Source of the DNA: Gaiellasilicea sp963745775
GTDB taxonomy: Bacteria; Actinomycetota; Thermoleophilia; Gaiellales; Gaiellaceae
Assembly (NCBI GenBank): GCA_963745775.1
Contig: CAVUYY010000011.1
Location: 124,001 to 188,000, forward strand
Reading direction: 5' to 3'
Length of the DNA: 64,000 nucleotides
This document shows positions 36,406-45,099 of the stretch, piece by piece; positions within the stretch are counted from its first letter, which is position 1; each line of letters begins with the position of its first letter. A program made the position numbers and the translations under genes. The notes below the pieces were generated by a model that did not search any database, had not been told where the DNA came from, and saw only the letters and a program-made list of their open reading frames with translations.

Positions 36406-37310
36406 GCCTCGCAGAGCTCGAGGCGCGAGAGATCCAGCTCGAGGCGCCGAGCGGCCTCTGGCACGAGGCATGGCAGCGCCTTCGCAAGGACCCGGGAGCT
36501 CTGCTCGGGTTCGGCCTCGTCTCGATCTTCGTCTTGGTGGCGATCTTCGCGCCGCTGCTCGCGCCATACGACCCACGGGAAATCAACCTCGCCCTGCTCC
36601 GTGACGGCTGCTGTCCGGGGCCGTCGGCCGAGCATCCGCTCGGCGTGGACGAGCTCGGACGCGACGAGCTCTCGCGGATCATCTACGGCGCGCGCTACTC
36701 GCTCCTGATCGGGGTCGTGTCCGTGACCGTCGGCCTTTCGATCGGCCTCACCCTCGGCGCCATGGCCGGCTACCTGGGCGGGGTCGTCGACACGGTGATC
36801 ATGCGGGCGATGGACATCATGCTCTCGATCCCCGGTCTGCTGCTCGCGATCGGGATCGTCGCGTTGCTCGGCCCCGGGATCTGGCAGATCATGATCGCGG
36901 TCGGGATCGTCAACGTCCCGATCTTCACGCGGCTCCTGCGAGGCTCGGTCATCGCACAGCGGGAGAACGACTTCGTCCTCGCCGCGCGCTCCGTCGGAGT
37001 GCCGCGGCGGACGATCCTCGCGTCGCACATCCTCCCGAACTCGATCTCGCCGGTGATCGTCCAGGGCACGCTCGCCCTGGCGACCGCGATCATCGACGTC
37101 GCCGGGCTCGGCTTCCTCGGTCTCGGCCCTCAGGATCCCTCCACGCCCGAGTGGGGCACGATGCTCACCGGCACCGTCCGCTTTCTGCAGACCGCGCCGC
37201 ACCTCGCGATCTTCCCGGGGATCGCGATCGTGATCTCCGTCCTCGGCTTCAACCTGATCGGCGACGGTCTTCGCGAAGCGCTCGACCCGAAGCTGCGAGG
37301 CCGTGGCTAG
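36402..37310 (+). CDS. dppC: Dipeptide/oligopeptide ABC transporter permease DppC
   Basis: Second permease of the importer. An N-terminal OppC-type cytoplasmic segment (EAWQRLRKDPGALLGFGLVS) precedes the periplasmic loop (PSAEHPLGVDELGRDELSRI, the DppC signature) and the EAA loop NDFVLAARSVGVPRRTILAS. 302 residues, with six helices. GTG start coupled to the dppB stop. Its own stop lies 8 bases inside the dppD gene, so translation of all subunits is linked. Confidence 0.94.
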   Translation: MSLAELEAREIQLEAPSGLWHEAWQRLRKDPGALLGFGLVSIFVLVAIFAPLLAPYDPREINLALLRDGCCPGPSAEHPLGVDELGRDELSRIIYGARYSLLIGVVSVTVGLSIGLTLGAMAGYLGGVVDTVIMRAMDIMLSIPGLLLAIGIVALLGPGIWQIMIAVGIVNVPIFTRLLRGSVIAQRENDFVLAARSVGVPRRTILASHILPNSISPVIVQGTLALATAIIDVAGLGFLGLGPQDPSTPEWGTMLTGTVRFLQTAPHLAIFPGIAIVISVLGFNLIGDGLREALDPKLRGRG

Positions 37311-38313
37311 AGAGCCCATCCTCTCGGTCGAAGACCTGCACGTCCGCTTCGGGACGGAGCGCGGGCCGGTCTACGCGGTCAACGGGATCTCCTTCGATAT
37401 CGCCCCGGGTGAGACGCTCGGCATCGTCGGCGAATCGGGCTGCGGCAAGAGCGTCACGTCCCTTGCGTTGCTCGGAATCCTGGCGCGGAACGGCCGCGTC
37501 ACCAACGGGCGGGCCATGTTCGAGGGCCGTGACCTGCTGACGCTGAACGACGAGCAGCTCCGCACGATCCGCGGCCGCGAGATCGCGATGATCTTCCAGG
37601 ATCCGATGACCTCGCTGAACCCGGTGCTGACGATCGGCCGGCAGATTCGCGAGGCGCTCGAGGCGCATTTCGGAATGGACAAGAAGGACGCGAACCGGCG
37701 TGCAGCCGAGCTGCTCGACCAGGTCGGGATCCCGAGCCCCGACGTGCGGCTCAAGGACTACCCGCATCAGTTCTCGGGCGGGATGCGGCAGCGGGCAATG
37801 ATCGCGATCGCGCTCGCCTGCGAGCCGAAGCTCCTGATCGCCGACGAGCCGACGACCGCGCTCGACGTGACGATCCAGGCGCAGATCCTCGAGCTGCTCC
37901 GGAACCTCGTCTCGGAGCGCGACACCGCCCTGATCCTGATCACGCACGACCTCGGCGTGGTCGCCGGGATGTGCGAGCGGGTGAACGTGATGTACGCCGG
38001 CATGTTCGTGGAGACGGGCAGCGCCAATGCCCTCTTCGCGCGGCCTCGCCACCCCTACACGCTCGGCTTGCTCCAGAGCGTGCCGCGGCTCGATGCCGGT
38101 CGCCGCCAGCAGCTGCAGCCGATCCCCGGCGCGCCGCGAAACATGCTGAGCCCTCCGGCAGCGTGCCCGTTCGCTCCCCGCTGCCGCTTCGAGGTCGAGG
38201 AGTCGAGTCAGGCCGTGCCGCCGCTGGAGGAGCTCGAGACCGGTCACCACGTGCGCTGCTTCAACCCCGTGCCGACCGACGAGTGGCAGCGGACGAGGCT
38301 CGGCGCCGCGTGA
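37303..38313 (+). CDS. dppD: Dipeptide/oligopeptide ABC transporter ATPase DppD
   Basis: First ATPase of the pair. Walker A GESGCGKSVTSLAL, Q-loop MIFQDPMTSLNPVLTI, signature FSGGMRQRAMIAIALA, Walker B LLIADEPTTALDVTIQ, H-loop LILITHDLGVVAGMCE. The C-terminal oligopeptide/dipeptide domain has the Cys-rich PPAACPFAPRCRFEVEE, which in DppD/OppD relatives can hold an iron-sulfur cluster. 336 residues, GTG start. The paired ATPase dppF overlaps by 4 bases. Confidence 0.94.
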   Translation: MAREPILSVEDLHVRFGTERGPVYAVNGISFDIAPGETLGIVGESGCGKSVTSLALLGILARNGRVTNGRAMFEGRDLLTLNDEQLRTIRGREIAMIFQDPMTSLNPVLTIGRQIREALEAHFGMDKKDANRRAAELLDQVGIPSPDVRLKDYPHQFSGGMRQRAMIAIALACEPKLLIADEPTTALDVTIQAQILELLRNLVSERDTALILITHDLGVVAGMCERVNVMYAGMFVETGSANALFARPRHPYTLGLLQSVPRLDAGRRQQLQPIPGAPRNMLSPPAACPFAPRCRFEVEESSQAVPPLEELETGHHVRCFNPVPTDEWQRTRLGAA

Positions 38314-39383
38314 GCACGAACGGCGCTCCGCTCGTCGACGTCGACGAGCTCAAGGTCTGGTTTCCGATTCGCAGCGGCCTCGTGCTCGACCGGCACGTCG
38401 GCGACGTCAAGGCCGTGGACGGAGTATCGCTCCAGATCCACCGCGGCGAGACGCTTGGGCTCGTCGGCGAGTCGGGCTGCGGCAAGTCGACGGTCGGCCG
38501 CGCTCTCCTCCGTCTGTACGAGCCAACCGACGGCACGATCACCTTCGACGGGCAGGACATCACCCGCCTCGGCGAGAAGGAGCTCCGGCCGCTGCGCAAG
38601 CGGATGCAGATGATCTTCCAGGATCCGTATGCCTCGCTGAACCCGCGTCATTCCGTCGGCCGCATGGTCGGCGAGCCGCTGCGCGTCCACCGCGTCGGCG
38701 GCGGCGACGTGAGCAGCAAGGTGCGTGAGCTGCTGACGACGGTTGGCTTGCCCGCCGACGCGGCGACCCGGTACCCGCACGAGTTCTCCGGCGGCCAGCG
38801 CCAGCGGATCGGCCTCGCGCGAGCCCTGGCGCTGAACCCGGACTTCGTCGTCTGCGACGAGCCGGTCTCGGCCCTCGACGTCTCGATTCAGGCGCAGATC
38901 GTCAACCTGCTCGAGCTGCTCCAGAAGGAGTTCGACCTGACGTACCTGTTCATCGCGCACGACCTGGCGGTGGTGAGGCACATCTCCGACCGGATCGCGG
39001 TGATGTACCTCGGCCAGATCATGGAGCTCTCGCCCGCCGACGACCTGTACGACAACCCACTGCACCCGTACACGATCACGCTGCTCTCCGCGATCCCGAT
39101 TCCGGATCCCGAGGTCGAGCGCAAGCGGACGTCGATCTTGCTCCAGGGCGATCTACCCAGTCCCGCCAACCCGCCGGAGGCCTGTCGCTTCCATACGCGC
39201 TGCCCGTACGTCCAGCCAACGCGTTGTCGGGACGAGGAGCCCGAGCTGCGCCCGGTCGACACCCATCTCGTCAAGTGTCACTTCGCAGAGGAGATCAAGG
39301 CCGGGAAGCTCCAGCCGCAGGTGCGGGAGGTCATCTTCGAGCCCGGCGCGCAGCCGGCAGCCTACGAGCCACCGCCGGTCTAG
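38310..39383 (+). CDS. dppF: Dipeptide/oligopeptide ABC transporter ATPase DppF
   Basis: Second ATPase. The GTG start (VSTNGAPLVDVDELKVWFPI) overlaps the dppD stop. Walker A GESGCGKSTVGRALL, Q-loop MIFQDPYASLNPRHSV, signature FSGGQRQRIGLARALA, Walker B VVCDEPVSALDVSIQ, H-loop LFIAHDLAVVRHISD. The C-terminal Cys motif is EACRFHTRCPYVQPTRC. 357 residues. It is followed after 2 bases by a thioesterase whose start codon appears to be CTG. Confidence 0.94.
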   Translation: MSTNGAPLVDVDELKVWFPIRSGLVLDRHVGDVKAVDGVSLQIHRGETLGLVGESGCGKSTVGRALLRLYEPTDGTITFDGQDITRLGEKELRPLRKRMQMIFQDPYASLNPRHSVGRMVGEPLRVHRVGGGDVSSKVRELLTTVGLPADAATRYPHEFSGGQRQRIGLARALALNPDFVVCDEPVSALDVSIQAQIVNLLELLQKEFDLTYLFIAHDLAVVRHISDRIAVMYLGQIMELSPADDLYDNPLHPYTITLLSAIPIPDPEVERKRTSILLQGDLPSPANPPEACRFHTRCPYVQPTRCRDEEPELRPVDTHLVKCHFAEEIKAGKLQPQVREVIFEPGAQPAAYEPPPV

Positions 39384-39385
39384 TC

Positions 39386-39772
39386 CTGGAGAAACGCATC
39401 GAGATTCGTTGGAACGACCTCGACGGCTACGGCCACGTCAACCAGGCCGTCTACGTGACCTACGGCGAGGAAGCGCTCGACGCCTGGTTCCGGGAGCGGC
39501 TGGGACTCGACGAGAACCGCGTCTGGGACTACGTCGCGGCGAAGACCACGATCGAGTACCGCTCGGAGTTGCGGATCGAAGACGGTCCCGCAGTCGCCAC
39601 GGTCGAGCTCGTCCGGCTCGGAACGAAGAGCGTGACGACACGAACGACGGTCGCCGCCGCAGACGGGCGAGTCGGCGCCGAGCTCGAGAACGTCGTCGTG
39701 GTGATCGACGGCAAGGGTGGAACGAGCCGCGCGCTGAGCGACGAAGAGCGGACAGCGCTGAGCGGCTCGTGA
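39386..39772 (+). CDS. 4HBT-family acyl-CoA thioesterase, CTG start
   Basis: A hot-dog-fold thioesterase of the YbgC/4-hydroxybenzoyl-CoA type. EIRWNDLDGYGHVNQAVYVT carries the catalytic Asp and the glycine/His helix start; VELVRLGTKSVTTRTTV follows. 128 residues. The frame has no ATG, GTG or TTG near the conserved N-terminus: the only in-frame alternative is an ATG 162 bases upstream, inside dppF. CTG (39386) two bases after the dppF stop gives LEKRIEIRWNDLD, matching family N-termini. Its role in a peptide uptake operon is unclear; it may detoxify or edit acyl-CoA. Confidence 0.82.
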   Translation: MEKRIEIRWNDLDGYGHVNQAVYVTYGEEALDAWFRERLGLDENRVWDYVAAKTTIEYRSELRIEDGPAVATVELVRLGTKSVTTRTTVAAADGRVGAELENVVVVIDGKGGTSRALSDEERTALSGS

Positions 39773-40341
39773 GCGAGACGCTTTCCTGCGGGCTCGAGCT
39801 CGCGCCGCTGTTCGCCGATTGCGACTCCACGTCCGAGCGGGTGACCGAAGCGCTGCTCGGCGAGCCGTTGATCGTCGAGGAGCACAGGGGCGGCTGGGCC
39901 CGAGTGACGACCGCGTATGACTATCCGGGCTGGATCGAGGCCGAGGCGCTTTCGCCGGCGGCGCCGAGTGGCTGGTTGCCCGAGCGGCGCGACGGCGATC
40001 CCGTGGTCGAAGCTCGGTGCTATCTCGGCACGCCGTATCTCTGGGGCGGGATGAGCGAGCGTGGGATCGACTGCTCCGGCCTCGTGCACATGGCGTACCG
40101 GAGGCTCGGCCGGCTTGTGCCCCGCGACGCCGATCAGCAGGAGGAGGCCGCCGAGCCCGTCACGGAGCCGCGGCCGGGCGATCTCGTCACCTATGGCTCC
40201 AAGTTCGCCACCCACATCGCCTTCTGGCTCGGCGACGAGCGGATCCTGCACGCGGCGGGCGGGCGGGTAGTGGTCGAGGAGGTCGAGCCGTCGAAGCTGA
40301 GGCGCCGGCGACGACAGTTCGTGCGGCTTCCGCTCGCCTGA
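39769..40341 (+). CDS. Cytoplasmic NlpC/P60 peptidase with SH3-like domain
   Basis: A cysteine peptidase that in relatives cuts gamma-D-Glu-diaminoacid bonds of wall peptides. Residues 1-60 form a bacterial SH3-like domain (GEPLIVEEHRGGWARVTTAY, PGWIEAEAL). The catalytic Cys is in GIDCSGLVHMAYRRLG, the His in FATHIAFWLGDERILHAAGG. 190 residues with no signal peptide, so it should act on imported peptides. The GTG start overlaps the thioesterase stop. The arrangement recalls Bacillus YkfC, an SH3/NlpC enzyme encoded with a dipeptide importer; this comparison is inference. Confidence 0.88.
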   Translation: MSETLSCGLELAPLFADCDSTSERVTEALLGEPLIVEEHRGGWARVTTAYDYPGWIEAEALSPAAPSGWLPERRDGDPVVEARCYLGTPYLWGGMSERGIDCSGLVHMAYRRLGRLVPRDADQQEEAAEPVTEPRPGDLVTYGSKFATHIAFWLGDERILHAAGGRVVVEEVEPSKLRRRRRQFVRLPLA

Positions 40342-40405
40342 CGTTGCGACGGGACATACCTCGTTCGAGCTAAAGGCGCTCGTCCGGCAGGCCGATATCG
40401 GGGCC

Positions 40406-40735
40406 GTGGACGCTGCTGAGCGCAAGGAGATCCTGAGCCGCTACATGGACCATAGCCGCCGCTTCGAAGCCGCAGCACTGCGGCGGTCGAACGGCACCGC
40501 GGAGGTCATTCCCTTCGCCGCGCCGCTTCGCGAGCTCGAGCAGGAGCCGACGATGCGCGAGATCGAGGTCCTGCAGCTCGTTGCCGACGGACTGGTCAAT
40601 CGCGAGATCGGCCAGCGCCTCTTCCTGTCCGAGGAGACCGTCAAGAGCCACGTGCGTCACCTCTTGGCCAAGCTTCAAGCCCGTTCGCGCGCCCATGCGG
40701 TCTCGGTCGGCTTCCGCCGTGGCCTGATCCGCTAG
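40406..40735 (+). CDS. LuxR-type DNA-binding protein (109 aa)
   Basis: A short helical N-terminus (AERKEILSRYMDHSRRFEAA) precedes a complete LuxR/GerE helix-turn-helix (MREIEVLQLVADGLVNREIG, LFLSEETVKSHVRHLLAKLQ). No receiver or sensor domain. The GTG start is 64 bases after the peptidase stop on the same strand, so it may be the last gene of the transporter operon or stand alone; a strong terminator hairpin follows. It could act through protein contacts or at constant activity. Target unknown. Confidence 0.82.
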   Translation: MDAAERKEILSRYMDHSRRFEAAALRRSNGTAEVIPFAAPLRELEQEPTMREIEVLQLVADGLVNREIGQRLFLSEETVKSHVRHLLAKLQARSRAHAVSVGFRRGLIR

Positions 40736-40778
40736 CGGCTATCTAGCCGCTCCCCGAGCTTCGAGCCCAGACGAGAAA

Positions 40779-40830
40779 CGCATCGGGGCCGCATCCGCGG
40801 CGATATCTCCCGCGGCGCGGCCCCGATGCG
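40779..40830 (+). terminator. Strong nested hairpin after the LuxR gene
   Basis: Perfect 14-base arms (CGCATCGGGGCCGC at 40779-40792; complement at 40817-40830) enclose a second stem (CCGCGG pairs at 40795-40800 and 40810-40815). It is one of the strongest inverted repeats in the window and ends the peptide-transporter gene group. No T-run follows. Confidence 0.7.
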
Positions 40831-41061
40831 AATGTAGAGCTCGGAAGCCAGTCTTTCCACTTTTCCCACAGTCTGTGGACAACTCCCCCTAACGAGGGAT
40901 GTCGTTTAGCTAAGGGAATAGCAGTATTCGACGGCTTCTACCAGCCTCGAGCGCCACCTGTGACAACAGCACGACACATCAGGCGAGTGATGGAACGGCG
41001 CATGACTCTCCTACTTTGGGGGACTGACGGCACGGCCGATGGTATCCCCCCAATGGGGTAA
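40831..41061. other. Gene-free gap at the left edge of the low-G+C block
   Basis: No gene is seen here. A face-to-face pair resembling DnaA boxes lies at 40862-40870 (TTTCCCACA) and 40874-40882 (TGTGGACAA), two and one mismatches from the consensus. Just before the next ATG an inverted repeat pairs TATCCCCC with GGGGTA (41043-41060). G+C drops visibly from here on. Confidence 0.4.
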
Positions 41062-42465
41062 ATGCAAGACTTGTCGACACTTTTCCTAAAATTTCAGCAA
41101 GTTGACCGCCCGGATCTGGCGGTCTACGTGTATACGGCGACCCTCGGCGTGGTCGCAGTGAGCCTAGGCGCGGCGCTAGTAGCTCATCAAGCTTCGTTTG
41201 CCAGCCCATGGGCGGTCGCCGCGCTGGCGGTGCTAGGGGCCGCTGCGGAGCGAGGAAGGGTACGTCTGAGTCCCAATCTCGAGCTGTCGATCTCGCTCGT
41301 GCCGACGCTATTCGCCGCGGTCGTTTTCGGTCCGCTCGCAGCGATGATCGTCGCCGCTGCATCGATTGGGAGTGATTTTCGGCGCCCATACACGAAGTGG
41401 GCTGTCTATTCCTTCAGCGAGTCCATCACGGGCGCCACGACTGGCTTGGTCGCCGGCGTCGCCGCAACATGGTCAGACAACCTAGCGGGGTCGATCGCTC
41501 TAGCAACAATCGCAGGGGCAGTCACAGCACAAGTACTTGACACCTGTTTTGCGGCCATGACGGTAACTCTGCGCGGGACGGGTCGTCCGCTCGACATCGT
41601 CCGCACCCTTGCCCCAGTGGTGGCCGCGTCCGTTCCACTCTACACCCCGATCGTTGCGCTGCTCGCCTATGTCTATATGACGTTGTCCCCTTGGACGCTG
41701 CCGTTGTTCCTCGCGCCGGCTCTTGCAGCTCAGCATCTATTTGGGCTTTACCAAAGCCAACGGCTACTGACCGATGACCTCACTGCTGCAAATGTCCAGC
41801 TCGAGCGAGCAAATCTTTCATTCGCCGGCGCTCTGGTTGCAACGCTCGACGCACGCGACAAGTACACCGCAGGTCATTCCGCTGCGGTCGCAGCGTACTC
41901 ACGTGACATCGCCGGTCGACTCGGTCTCTCTCCTGATACGCAACAATTGGTGCACCTATGCGGACTTGTGCACGACATCGGAAAGATCGGCTTACCAGCG
42001 GGTCTCCTCGAGAAGGAGGGTCCGCTCTCTCTCGACGAGCGACGTCAAATGCAAGAGCACCCGATCATTGGAGAGCACATTCTTGGCAAGGTCGACACGT
42101 ACTCTGAGATCGCCAACGTAGTGCGTCATCATCATGAGCGTGTTGATGGCTGCGGTTATCCAGATGGTCTGGCTCACGATGACATTCCGCTGCTGGCCCG
42201 AATCATCGCGGTGGCTGACGCGTACGACGCAATGACCTCAGATCGACCTTACCGCGAAGCGATGCCAAGTCGTGTGGCGCGAATGAGGCTCGCTCAGGCG
42301 GTGGAAAGCCAATTCGATACATCGGTTGTCGCCGCGTTCGAAGCAATCCTGGCTGGCGCCTCACCGGCCTATCTCTCAGGTGCGGGCATAGTGTCTCGAA
42401 GAGAGAACACGAGCCCTCTATTGCGAGCTCCGCTCCGGCGCAAGTTGCGTGAGCCGCGCAAATGA
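41062..42465 (+). CDS. Membrane HD-GYP domain protein (candidate cyclic-di-GMP phosphodiesterase)
   Basis: Residues ~20-235 hold six or seven hydrophobic helices (LAVYVYTATLGVVAVSLGAA to PWTLPLFLAPALAAQHLFGL). A short coil follows, then a full HD-GYP domain: AGHSAAVAAYSRDIAG, LVHDIGKIGLP (HD pair), EHPIIGEHIL, NVVRHHHERVDGCGYPDGL (His pair plus GYP) and ARIIAVADAYDAMTSDRPYR. 467 residues. All metal ligands seem present, so it may cleave c-di-GMP or a related nucleotide. Base composition is lower in G+C than elsewhere (about 53% in a hand-counted line near 42.1 kb). The last 48 bases overlap the convergent MalT-like gene. Confidence 0.88.
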   Translation: MQDLSTLFLKFQQVDRPDLAVYVYTATLGVVAVSLGAALVAHQASFASPWAVAALAVLGAAAERGRVRLSPNLELSISLVPTLFAAVVFGPLAAMIVAAASIGSDFRRPYTKWAVYSFSESITGATTGLVAGVAATWSDNLAGSIALATIAGAVTAQVLDTCFAAMTVTLRGTGRPLDIVRTLAPVVAASVPLYTPIVALLAYVYMTLSPWTLPLFLAPALAAQHLFGLYQSQRLLTDDLTAANVQLERANLSFAGALVATLDARDKYTAGHSAAVAAYSRDIAGRLGLSPDTQQLVHLCGLVHDIGKIGLPAGLLEKEGPLSLDERRQMQEHPIIGEHILGKVDTYSEIANVVRHHHERVDGCGYPDGLAHDDIPLLARIIAVADAYDAMTSDRPYREAMPSRVARMRLAQAVESQFDTSVVAAFEAILAGASPAYLSGAGIVSRRENTSPLLRAPLRRKLREPRK

Positions 42466-44988
42466 GGGAACGCGCAACGCCGCCGCCGTGCGTGACGGAA
42501 CTCCGAGCTTGGACAAGATGTTATGGACGTGTACCTTCGCTGTGGCTTCGGATATAAAGAGCCGCTTCGCGATCTCGCGATTTGACAAACCCACAGCGAC
42601 GAGCTGCAAGACCTCCCTCTGACGTGGCGATAATTCGCCCCATCCGCTGGTCGGCTCTACTAGTAGAGTCAGATCGAAGCGCTTCAGTTCGTTACATGCA
42701 GCGAGTATGGGAATCAGCAGGCAACGTGTCTCAGCGGAGGAAAGGAGGATATCTCCTAAATCCGGGAAACCCCTCATTGAGGTCACAAATGACTCGACGG
42801 CTCCTAATCGCGTAGCTGTGTCGAGCGCACGGGAGGCGGACACGAACGCGTCTGCTTGGGTATTCTGGATCGACGTCATGGCTCGTACGCATTCGGTCAG
42901 GACGACGATCTCCGAGGATTGCGTCAGCGAAGTAGCTGCGGTGGCCGCCGCGTCGGCATCTGCCAGCCGTCCTGTGCAGGCGAGGGCAACCGCATATCCG
43001 GCCAGAATCTCACCTCTCATGGAGACGGTGCTCGGTCCTACGAACCGCACAGCCGCGGAAACGGCTGCGTCAGCGTCTCCGGTTGAGAGCAGCATTCGTG
43101 TCTGAAGTGACACCACGTTCGCGAGAAGAAAGAGATCCCCCCTCCGTCCCGCCTCAGCCTCGATGTGAGCGAGTTCACTCGCCACATCGTCGAAGCGCGC
43201 CTCGAATAGACCGATAAGAGCATGAACGATGCGGGTGTACGCATGGGAGAAGTCAATTCTGTAGCGGTCAGCATCGAGGCGCTGATCAGCCAAGACCGCA
43301 GAGGCCTCTGAAGTCAGGCCAGCCATCGCCAGCGTATACGCGTAGACGTTGCGGAATGAAGTTCTTGCGATCGGGTCTGGCAAGTGATGCAGGAGCCTGT
43401 AGGCGTTTCTTGCCTCCTCGAGATCCTGAGGTAGACCGAAACGTGCTGCCATCGCAATTGCCCGCCCAGTGAGGATAACCTGGTGCTCGCGCGACAGCGA
43501 CGCTACGTCAGATCTGAGATCCTCGAGGATCGTGATTGCTCGCGGGAGTTCCAAGTCAATTGCGGCAGAAAGCTCGCCAAGGGTGGCTGCACCACGTTCC
43601 TCCGCGGTGATCGCCCTATCCCGTGCCGCTTCGAAGTATTCGAGCGCCTGCTCCTCGCGGGATGCGGCATGAGCGGCGCGTCCGGCAACTATCAATGCCT
43701 CGATCCTTGAAGAGTGTGTTGACGCTGTATCGCTTGCATTCGCCGCCGCAAGTTCAGATTCGTAGAACTCACCTGACCGAAACAGAACTTCAGATTTCAG
43801 GAGGGATAGGCTGGATGTATCAACCCGCTGTGCGTCCGCAAAGTCGAGCCAACCTCTCAGCGTTGACACCCTTCCCACATCAAGCATTTCACGCCAAGCG
43901 GACTGAAGTAGAGTGCCCAATAGGCCAGTGACCGAATAAGACTCGATCAAGCGAAATGCTGAATCCCAACGCTTGAGCCGAATGAGCTCGTCAACGACGC
44001 TATGGCATATTAGTAGGAAGGCAGCTCGATTCTCGGTCTCAGCTTTTGCGCAGAGGAACGAGCGAAGAAGAGGGTGAAAGTCAACCTCGCTAGAGCCGTC
44101 AAGGGTCAGCCACCCCGTCGCAAGCCCCCGTTCGATAACGTCGTCAGGGTTCGGAATCAGATTGCGGATGGCTGCAAGATCATCGGCGCCGACGAGCGCC
44201 ATCGCCGTCAGACCTTCAGCTGTGCGGCTATCAAGCATTGAGTAGAGCTCTTCGGCAAAGAACGAGTAAAGGCTCTCGGGAAGTACACTTAGTTCTTCTG
44301 GGACGCTCAGCGTGTGCTCGCGAAATGCCGCTATCGATAAGACCGCTGGCCAGCCCTCTGATATGTGCACTAGGCCCGGAGTGAGCAGTGCGCCGTGGTC
44401 GAACGCAGCTGTGGCTTCATCAACAGTCATGGCGAGGGCAGCGCGGCCAATCTCGGTAACGTCGCCGTATAGGATCATCCGGGTCGTTATCCATGCTGGA
44501 CGCTCGCGGCTAATCAAGAGGACACCGAACGGTATGCGCTCGATGAACAAGTTGAGGAGCGCCTCACTGTTGCTTTGGCTGCCGACCAGTACGTGGTAGT
44601 CATCGATCCCGATCCACTTGGGGTCATCTGACACCACTAGATTGTCGATGAGCATGTCGACCAACGCCGGCCATTCATGCTCAAGCTGCGATGTGTAGCG
44701 GAGCCGCTCCCGTACTCGTGCGTCCGCGCCTGGTTGAACGGCGCCTGCGAGTGCGGCAAGTTGCGACATCAGTTCGGCCGGGTCATTGGCCGCAGAGGTC
44801 AGTCCAAGCCAAGCGTGTCCGCTCCGGTGGGCGAGCCATTGCCGGGCGAGCGTTGTCTTGCCGTAGCCGGCTGGTGCGACGAGCATCTTGATCCGCGCCG
44901 GTGAGTCGTCGAGCATCCGCGTCAGGCGAGGTCGCTCGATGATCCGGCGCTGGCCGAGCCGCAGTTTGTCGACAGTGCCCTCCGTCAT
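42418..44988 (-). CDS. MalT-like LuxR regulator with STAND ATPase (856 aa)
   Basis: A large ATP-dependent activator. P-loop APAGYGKTTLARQW (residues 38-50), Walker B-like WIGIDDYHVLVG and sensor VLLISRERPAW define the STAND/MalT NTPase; SSEVDFHPLLRSFL marks the winged-helix end. Residues ~350-780 are helical repeats like the MalT TPR sensor (RIEALIVAGRAAHAASREEQ, ARNAYRLLHHLPDPIARTSF). The C-terminus is a LuxR HTH (LSPRQREVLQLVAVGLSNRE, LFISEATAKVHVHNILSKLG). The ligand is unknown. Low G+C like its neighbour (a line near 43.9 kb counts about 53%). Start ATG 44988. Confidence 0.9.
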   Translation of the reverse strand: MTEGTVDKLRLGQRRIIERPRLTRMLDDSPARIKMLVAPAGYGKTTLARQWLAHRSGHAWLGLTSAANDPAELMSQLAALAGAVQPGADARVRERLRYTSQLEHEWPALVDMLIDNLVVSDDPKWIGIDDYHVLVGSQSNSEALLNLFIERIPFGVLLISRERPAWITTRMILYGDVTEIGRAALAMTVDEATAAFDHGALLTPGLVHISEGWPAVLSIAAFREHTLSVPEELSVLPESLYSFFAEELYSMLDSRTAEGLTAMALVGADDLAAIRNLIPNPDDVIERGLATGWLTLDGSSEVDFHPLLRSFLCAKAETENRAAFLLICHSVVDELIRLKRWDSAFRLIESYSVTGLLGTLLQSAWREMLDVGRVSTLRGWLDFADAQRVDTSSLSLLKSEVLFRSGEFYESELAAANASDTASTHSSRIEALIVAGRAAHAASREEQALEYFEAARDRAITAEERGAATLGELSAAIDLELPRAITILEDLRSDVASLSREHQVILTGRAIAMAARFGLPQDLEEARNAYRLLHHLPDPIARTSFRNVYAYTLAMAGLTSEASAVLADQRLDADRYRIDFSHAYTRIVHALIGLFEARFDDVASELAHIEAEAGRRGDLFLLANVVSLQTRMLLSTGDADAAVSAAVRFVGPSTVSMRGEILAGYAVALACTGRLADADAAATAATSLTQSSEIVVLTECVRAMTSIQNTQADAFVSASRALDTATRLGAVESFVTSMRGFPDLGDILLSSAETRCLLIPILAACNELKRFDLTLLVEPTSGWGELSPRQREVLQLVAVGLSNREIAKRLFISEATAKVHVHNILSKLGVPSRTAAALRVPSFARLTQLAPERSSQ

Positions 44989-45060
44989 CTGAACGCGCCT
45001 TATGTCGAGCGAGCGGCCCCTGAAGTTCTACGTTATCGCCTCACGCGGACTTTGCGGAAG

Positions 45061-45094
45061 ACGTGCCCGCGACCCCTCGGAGTCGCGGGCACGT
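45061..45094 (-). terminator. Hairpin after the small LuxR gene
   Basis: Perfect 13-base arms (ACGTGCCCGCGAC at 45061-45073 and its complement at 45082-45094) with an 8-base loop. It lies 5 bases beyond the stop of the LuxR gene that reads leftwards, and upstream of the MalT-like gene, so it separates the two transcription units. Confidence 0.7.
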
Positions 45095-45099
45095 TGCCA

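Noticed and set aside
33642..36576. Long open frames on the minus strand opposite the peptide transporter genes
   Set aside because: They mirror third-base G+C bias of the plus-strand genes, are rich in Arg, Asp, Glu and Val repeats, and have no recognisable domains.
14111..40811. Shared short sequence GGCGATATCTCC at about 14110 and 40799
   Set aside because: A single 12-13 base match is expected by chance in 64 kb; flanks differ, and only the second copy is in a hairpin.
40874..40882. Chromosome replication origin at the DnaA-box-like pair
   Set aside because: Only two imperfect sites, no dnaA, dnaN or A+T-rich unwinding region nearby.
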